From positions 1-9,664 of the forward strand of contig JABEVM010000127.1 in NCBI GenBank assembly GCA_013041585.1: a DNA stretch of 9,664 bases, in the 5' to 3' direction. The notes under the pieces were generated by a model. That model saw nothing but the letters and a program-made list of their open reading frames with translations. It was not told the origin of the DNA and did no database searches. Made by a program: the position numbers and the translations under genes. The stretch's first letter is position 1. Each line of letters opens with the position of its first letter. This document shows positions 5,749 through 9,664 of the stretch, one piece after another. This DNA is from Chlamydiota bacterium (GTDB lineage Bacteria > Chlamydiota > Chlamydiia > Chlamydiales > Rhabdochlamydiaceae).

Positions 5749-8504
5749 AAATGAGTTTCTGTATGGCTTGCAATGTTTGTAATTCTACTTTGAAGATAAT
5801 CCGGCAAACTATTTTTTTTCACTTCTAATTCTTGCAGTTTGTCCATAGCTTCTTTAGTTAATTTTTCAGCAAGTTCGCTATCTTGAGAAGCTTTCGCAAG
5901 GCTTGCTTCTAAAAGCGCAATTTGCATATCGATATACTGCATGTAGGCTTGATACACCAGTTCTTTTTCAGGAAATAGTTTTCTTGCTTCATGATATTCC
6001 AGAGAAGGGCCCTCTTGTCTTTCTGAGAAGTCTTCTTTGACTTTTTTCATGTAAAATAAGGCGGCTTTTTGTTTAGCTTCAGGCTCTGCCAAATATATTC
6101 TTACATCGACATAGTCTAGCGCAGCTTCGAGATGTAATGGTTCCGATTGCAGCCTTTTATTAATTTGCAGGTCTTTCAAATGATCAAGGATTTCAGAAGC
6201 TTTTTCCTCTGTTTGGTCATTTCTTATCTGGTCTTTCAAGGAAGAGTATGTCAGCTTGCACTTTTCTAACAAAGCTGCAGTAGCATGATAGGAAAGGACG
6301 TGAGCTGAGGAGTTGATTAGGTAATCATAAAGCTCAAGTGCTTTTTCTGTGTTAGAAAGTTTCTTATAGGTATTTGCAAGTTCAAAGACTGTAAGGCGTT
6401 GAAATTTCCAGCTTAACTTTGGTTGTGTCTTCTGCATGAGGTTCAACTTTTCAAGAAGAGAAACTTTAAGAGCATCATTTTTTTGCGCATCTAAAAGTTC
6501 GCAAAGTTTTAATACTTCTGCTTCCAAAAACAATGTGTTTTCTTGGATTGAGAGATCATCATTATGGAAAAGGATGCCCATGTAAATTTGAGTAGCTTTG
6601 TTCATATCTTCTTCATGAGCTGTATTTTTTGCTTTCGTCACGAAGTAATTTGCAAGCCATAGCTGATTCTCTAGCTTAATCTTATTTTTATCGGAGGTAA
6701 ATATTGTATAGAGATGATCAGAAGCCTTTTCTAGAAAAAGATCTTTTGCGTTTTCTTCATTATTCTCCCCAAGGGAGATGTAGGCATTATATAGTTCTAG
6801 GTGCAAGAAATCCCTTTGAGCAATTTCTGGGTAAAGAGAGAGAGTTTTTTCTGCCGATAAAACAAATTGTTCTAAAGAAGAAGATTTTAGGTAGCAAAGA
6901 GAGAGTAAAACAAGCCCATCAGAGGGAGCAGACTCTTCTGTAAAGGTAGAAATGTAGTCTTCTAAAAATTTTGCAGCTCTTTCATATTCTTGGAGATCAT
7001 ACAAAGTTTTTCCAAGAGCCAGAGTGTATTCTTGTTTTTGTTCTTCTAGGAGAGACGTATTATTTTGCAAAACTTCAGAGAGATCACTAACAAGAGATTG
7101 TTTAATAGTGGCCATATTATCTGGAGAGGCTTTTTCAGCTTCTTTAATAGAGCAGTTCATTTTGTAGAGAGCAGCCTTCTCTTTGAGGGAACTAGAAGGA
7201 AAGTCTTGTGTAAAAGCTGTAAAGGCGGCTCTACTCTTTTCCCACTCCTCATTTTTGGAAAACAAAATGGCATTATCAAAAGATAAAGTTTCTCTGCTTG
7301 TATTTTCAGGGAAGCGCTCTTTTAGATCTATAAGATCAAGCTGAAGCTTTTCAGGTTCCGATTTTTCTAAGCAAAGGTTGGCATGAGCTACTAAAAGTTG
7401 CTCGAATTCTTTTTCATTTTCTATGAAAGAGCGCATTTGAAGTGCAAAAGAGTCAAAAAGTTCGAGGTCTTTTAATTTTTCAGCCGAGCTGAACAAAGTC
7501 ATAATCGCATTTTTATGCTTTGGATCTCTCATGTTAGCATCGACAAGATATTTTTTTAGTTCTTCGATTGCTTCAGGGTAGTTTTCTTGAGAGTAGTGAA
7601 TTCTTCCTACTAAGAAAGATAAAACGGGTTTCTTTTCTGAGCTAAGCAGCTTTTCAAAAGTTTCCTTTTTATCTAAAAATTCTTGGTATTTCCCTTCTTG
7701 AAATAGCAGTACCATTTGATTGTAGGCAGCTTTAGATGCGTATTGTCCATCAAGATTGTAAATGGCTTCGAAGCTTTTTATAGCCTTTTCTTTATCGAAT
7801 GACATCTCTAAGCATGCTGCTGTCATAAGATGAGATTCTGTAAAATTTGGATTTTCTCCTGCAAGCTTCGTATAGAGCTCAGATGCTGATTTGAAGTCCT
7901 GCAAGACTTGAGTAATCTCTGCTAAGGGAAGCAAAGCTTGTGCGCTGTATGGTCCATGTGATAGTTGCTCGTACTCTTTTCTTGCTTTTCCTAAAAGGGC
8001 TGTTTTTTCACTTTCTGCTTCTCCAAGAGCGAGTTGGAATAGGGCTGCTGCAAAAACAAGGCGCGCTTCTTCAGGAATGCTCTCTTGAGCGGTCAGGTCT
8101 GACATCCTTTCATCAACGAGTCTGATGATTTCTTTGTACTCTTTTTGTTCGAAAAGGCAGTGTAAAAGATTTTTAAAAACTTTTTCATGAAATTCGAAGC
8201 TACGAATACTGCTATAAGCGGCTATGGCTTGGCTATATGAGCTTTCTAGAAAATAGGTATCGCCTAACATTGCATGCAAATGATCGCTAACAATTGTGTC
8301 GGGGCTATCTTCTAAAAATTCTAGAATTTGTTTTTTTGCTCTTTTATAATCGCCTTCTTTCCAATACTCGGAGATCCTACGTACTAAGCGAACTTTTTCT
8401 GGAGAGAGAGCCCTCGTTTCCTCTGCAAAAGAAAATAAAGTTAGGCAGGAAAAAAGGCAGGTTGTAAATAAAATCGCTTGTTTTTTTCTAGAAAGCTTAT
8501 CCAT
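5745..8504 (-). CDS. Exported multi-TPR protein, 919 residues
   Basis: The N-terminus is a signal peptide: basic SRKK (5-8), a hydrophobic stretch at 10-26, and SFA before EE, fitting signal peptidase I cleavage after Ala27. LFSC at 17-20 resembles a lipobox, but hydrophobic residues continue after it, so lipidation is the less likely reading. The rest is almost wholly helical, with degenerate tetratricopeptide repeats. The clearest lie at about residues 74-103, 187-219, 293-320, 407-437, 490-520 and 703-732, each with paired helices carrying small and aromatic residues at TPR positions (for example GRIHYSQENYPEAIEELKKY). No enzyme motif is seen. The expected role is a periplasmic or envelope scaffold that binds partner proteins; the VWA protein it overlaps is the obvious candidate. 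The ATG at 8504 is preceded by GAGG (8509-8512) and, further up, by a good promoter. It is the first gene of the TPR-VWA-rsmD unit. I cannot assign a named family. Confidence 0.88.
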   Translation of the reverse strand: MDKLSRKKQAILFTTCLFSCLTLFSFAEETRALSPEKVRLVRRISEYWKEGDYKRAKKQILEFLEDSPDTIVSDHLHAMLGDTYFLESSYSQAIAAYSSIRSFEFHEKVFKNLLHCLFEQKEYKEIIRLVDERMSDLTAQESIPEEARLVFAAALFQLALGEAESEKTALLGKARKEYEQLSHGPYSAQALLPLAEITQVLQDFKSASELYTKLAGENPNFTESHLMTAACLEMSFDKEKAIKSFEAIYNLDGQYASKAAYNQMVLLFQEGKYQEFLDKKETFEKLLSSEKKPVLSFLVGRIHYSQENYPEAIEELKKYLVDANMRDPKHKNAIMTLFSSAEKLKDLELFDSFALQMRSFIENEKEFEQLLVAHANLCLEKSEPEKLQLDLIDLKERFPENTSRETLSFDNAILFSKNEEWEKSRAAFTAFTQDFPSSSLKEKAALYKMNCSIKEAEKASPDNMATIKQSLVSDLSEVLQNNTSLLEEQKQEYTLALGKTLYDLQEYERAAKFLEDYISTFTEESAPSDGLVLLSLCYLKSSSLEQFVLSAEKTLSLYPEIAQRDFLHLELYNAYISLGENNEENAKDLFLEKASDHLYTIFTSDKNKIKLENQLWLANYFVTKAKNTAHEEDMNKATQIYMGILFHNDDLSIQENTLFLEAEVLKLCELLDAQKNDALKVSLLEKLNLMQKTQPKLSWKFQRLTVFELANTYKKLSNTEKALELYDYLINSSAHVLSYHATAALLEKCKLTYSSLKDQIRNDQTEEKASEILDHLKDLQINKRLQSEPLHLEAALDYVDVRIYLAEPEAKQKAALFYMKKVKEDFSERQEGPSLEYHEARKLFPEKELVYQAYMQYIDMQIALLEASLAKASQDSELAEKLTKEAMDKLQELEVKKNSLPDYLQSRITNIASHTETHL

Positions 8505-8528
8505 AAGACCTCGTGCTGTTTTTATGCG

Positions 8529-8556
8529 ATTATACTGAGATAAGTTTATTAATCAA
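8529..8556 (-). promoter_or_regulatory. Sigma70-type promoter of the TPR-VWA-rsmD operon
   Basis: Reading the minus strand, TTGATT (8556-8551) is separated by 16 bp from a consensus TATAAT (8534-8529). It lies in the 67-bp gap between the two TPR genes. Initiation would fall near 8522, giving a leader of only about 18 nt that contains the GAGG ribosome site. No terminator hairpin is visible in the gap, so readthrough from the upstream gene may add to transcription. Confidence 0.68.
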
Positions 8557-8572
8557 AGATTGGATACGATTT

Positions 8573-9619
8573 TTAAGGAATTTCTTGTTCTAGGATCGAA
8601 TAGGCATCGTAGAAGGAAATAAGTTCTTCTGCTTGCGCAAAAGAGATTTTTTTTAGCTTCTCATAAATTCGCAGTCCTTTACTTGTATGGCCTTGTTGGA
8701 AATAGAGAACTCCAAGCCGGTACAGAACCTTCGGTTCTTGAGGTGCGAGCTTCATCATTGTCTCGTATTCGAGGATTTCTTCTTGTGGACGCTCTAGATC
8801 ATGATAGAGAGAGGCGAGCTGAGCATGAATCCACGGATCTTCCGAAGCGTAATCTTGTAAAATTTTAAATTCTTCTACGGCGCGATAGGCCACTTGCTGA
8901 AACTTTTTTTTCATTTTTTCGGAAAAATATTCAGAAGATACCCAAAGTCCTTGGGATTGAGCGTGCGGTTTATAAATTGTAGATAAGGCGAGGTAGGCTC
9001 CTGCAAGTGACGCGTGTGCTTCGAGATCTGTAGGAGATGTCTTCACTAAGGATACATGCTTTTCAATGCTGGAAAGAAGAAGGATTTCTTTCATTTTTTG
9101 CACGTCTTCCCAATGGAGGTAAGCGCTGAGCTTGCTAATGAGGCTTTGCATAGTAGAAAAGTTTTGAGGAAGTGTGTAGTAGGAGTATTCTTTTCCTTGA
9201 AGATAAGATGCGAGTTTATGCAAGGCATTTGCTATGGAAACATGGTAATTTGGAGAGTTTTTTTCAAATGCAATACTACTTTCTAGAGCATCAGAAAATT
9301 CTTGCTTTAGCCCAAGAAACTGCTCAGGTTTTTTCGCTTGGAAATAAAATCTCAGAACAAAATAAGCAAAAGCTGTTAGGAAGATAATAGCTAGGGAAGA
9401 TGCCATAAAAAAAGATTGAGACGGGAGAGAAAGGAAACAAAAAAATCCTAAAACTTCTAAAACCAGGATAAGAAAAAAGACGCTTTGAAATAACGCGTAA
9501 TATCTAGTTATAGATAAAAATTTTTCTAAAAAAAAGGTGTACTGCATTTCTATTTGGCCAGAGAATGCAGAAGTGTTTGAACCTGGGGTGCTGTCCGCTG
9601 AAATTTCAGATATTTGCAT
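8573..9619 (-). CDS. Two-helix membrane protein with C-terminal TPRs
   Basis: This 348-residue protein has a short polar N-terminus and two membrane helices at about residues 41-64 and 70-93, joined by a tight SLPSQ turn. A soluble helical region follows. Basic residues right after helix 2 (QAKKPEQ) suggest that both ends face the cytoplasm. Two recognisable tetratricopeptide repeats lie at about 262-295 and 296-329, with possible weaker ones near 124-145 and 198-215. No signal peptide cleavage site or catalytic motif is seen. It probably works as a membrane-tethered adaptor. Its position, 67 bp ahead of an exported TPR protein and on the same strand, suggests a shared envelope process. The start is uncertain: no Shine-Dalgarno precedes the ATG at 9619, and the frame stays open to the window edge with no further ATG, GTG or TTG codon. 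Met25 is a possible internal start. The gene may extend beyond the window, but a candidate -10 at 9656-9661 favours 9619. Confidence 0.82.
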   Translation of the reverse strand: MQISEISADSTPGSNTSAFSGQIEMQYTFFLEKFLSITRYYALFQSVFFLILVLEVLGFFCFLSLPSQSFFMASSLAIIFLTAFAYFVLRFYFQAKKPEQFLGLKQEFSDALESSIAFEKNSPNYHVSIANALHKLASYLQGKEYSYYTLPQNFSTMQSLISKLSAYLHWEDVQKMKEILLLSSIEKHVSLVKTSPTDLEAHASLAGAYLALSTIYKPHAQSQGLWVSSEYFSEKMKKKFQQVAYRAVEEFKILQDYASEDPWIHAQLASLYHDLERPQEEILEYETMMKLAPQEPKVLYRLGVLYFQQGHTSKGLRIYEKLKKISFAQAEELISFYDAYSILEQEIP

Positions 9620-9655
9620 GGTATGTAGGGGATAAATTGTTATTTTCCTGTTTGT

Positions 9656-9661
9656 ATCATA
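9656..9661 (-). promoter_or_regulatory. Possible -10 element for the two-helix TPR gene
   Basis: On the minus strand the sequence reads TATGAT at 9661-9656, one mismatch from TATAAT. The matching -35 would lie outside the window, so it cannot be tested here. A start near 9649 would leave a leader of about 30 nt before the ATG at 9619. Confidence 0.25.
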
Positions 9662-9664
9662 TAA

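Noticed and set aside
4355..9387. Plus-strand open frames of 60-80 codons opposite the TPR and VWA genes
   Set aside because: They lie wholly antisense to well-supported genes, and their Phe/Arg-rich translations have no recognisable domain or ribosome site.

Overview
The window looks like a chromosomal segment from a moderately AT-rich bacterium (about 40% GC by eye) with a Gram-negative style envelope. My best guess is an environmental member of the Chlamydiota. That guess rests on overall impression: many lysine/leucine/serine-rich TPR proteins, weak Shine-Dalgarno sites, and a large secreted YwqK/MORN-variant repeat protein. No marker gene here proves it. The window holds six protein-coding genes. 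I found no tRNA, rRNA, transposase, integrase or CRISPR array.

Left part, plus strand: a small four-helix membrane protein (39-404) ends in a clear intrinsic terminator (432-467). A 220-bp gap follows, with a short repeat, a C7 tract and a weak candidate promoter. Next is an 867-residue exported protein (625-3228) built almost entirely from about thirty degenerate YwqK/MORN-variant repeats of about 23 residues. It ends at a second strong hairpin terminator (3239-3285). A near-identical sequence of about 27 bp lies directly after each terminator, so the repeat-protein gene with its own promoter region and terminator sits between two direct repeats like a cassette.

Right part, minus strand, read from high to low coordinates: a two-helix membrane protein with TPRs (9619-8573); a 67-bp gap with a good sigma70-type promoter; a 919-residue exported TPR protein (8504-5745); a membrane-anchored von Willebrand factor A protein (5748-3901); and the 16S rRNA methyltransferase RsmD (3904-3317). 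The last three genes overlap by ATGA at both junctions and are almost certainly one transcript with coupled translation. The VWA protein has a partly degenerate metal site. The TPR-TPR-VWA set looks like an envelope scaffold module, loosely reminiscent in composition of Bat (VWA/TPR) loci. Its linkage to the housekeeping gene rsmD is the oddest feature of the layout. The rsmD transcript converges on the repeat-protein gene, and the terminator hairpin lies between them.

No obvious novel defence or mobile system is present. The most interesting items are the repeat-flanked secreted repeat protein and the coupled TPR-VWA-RsmD operon.
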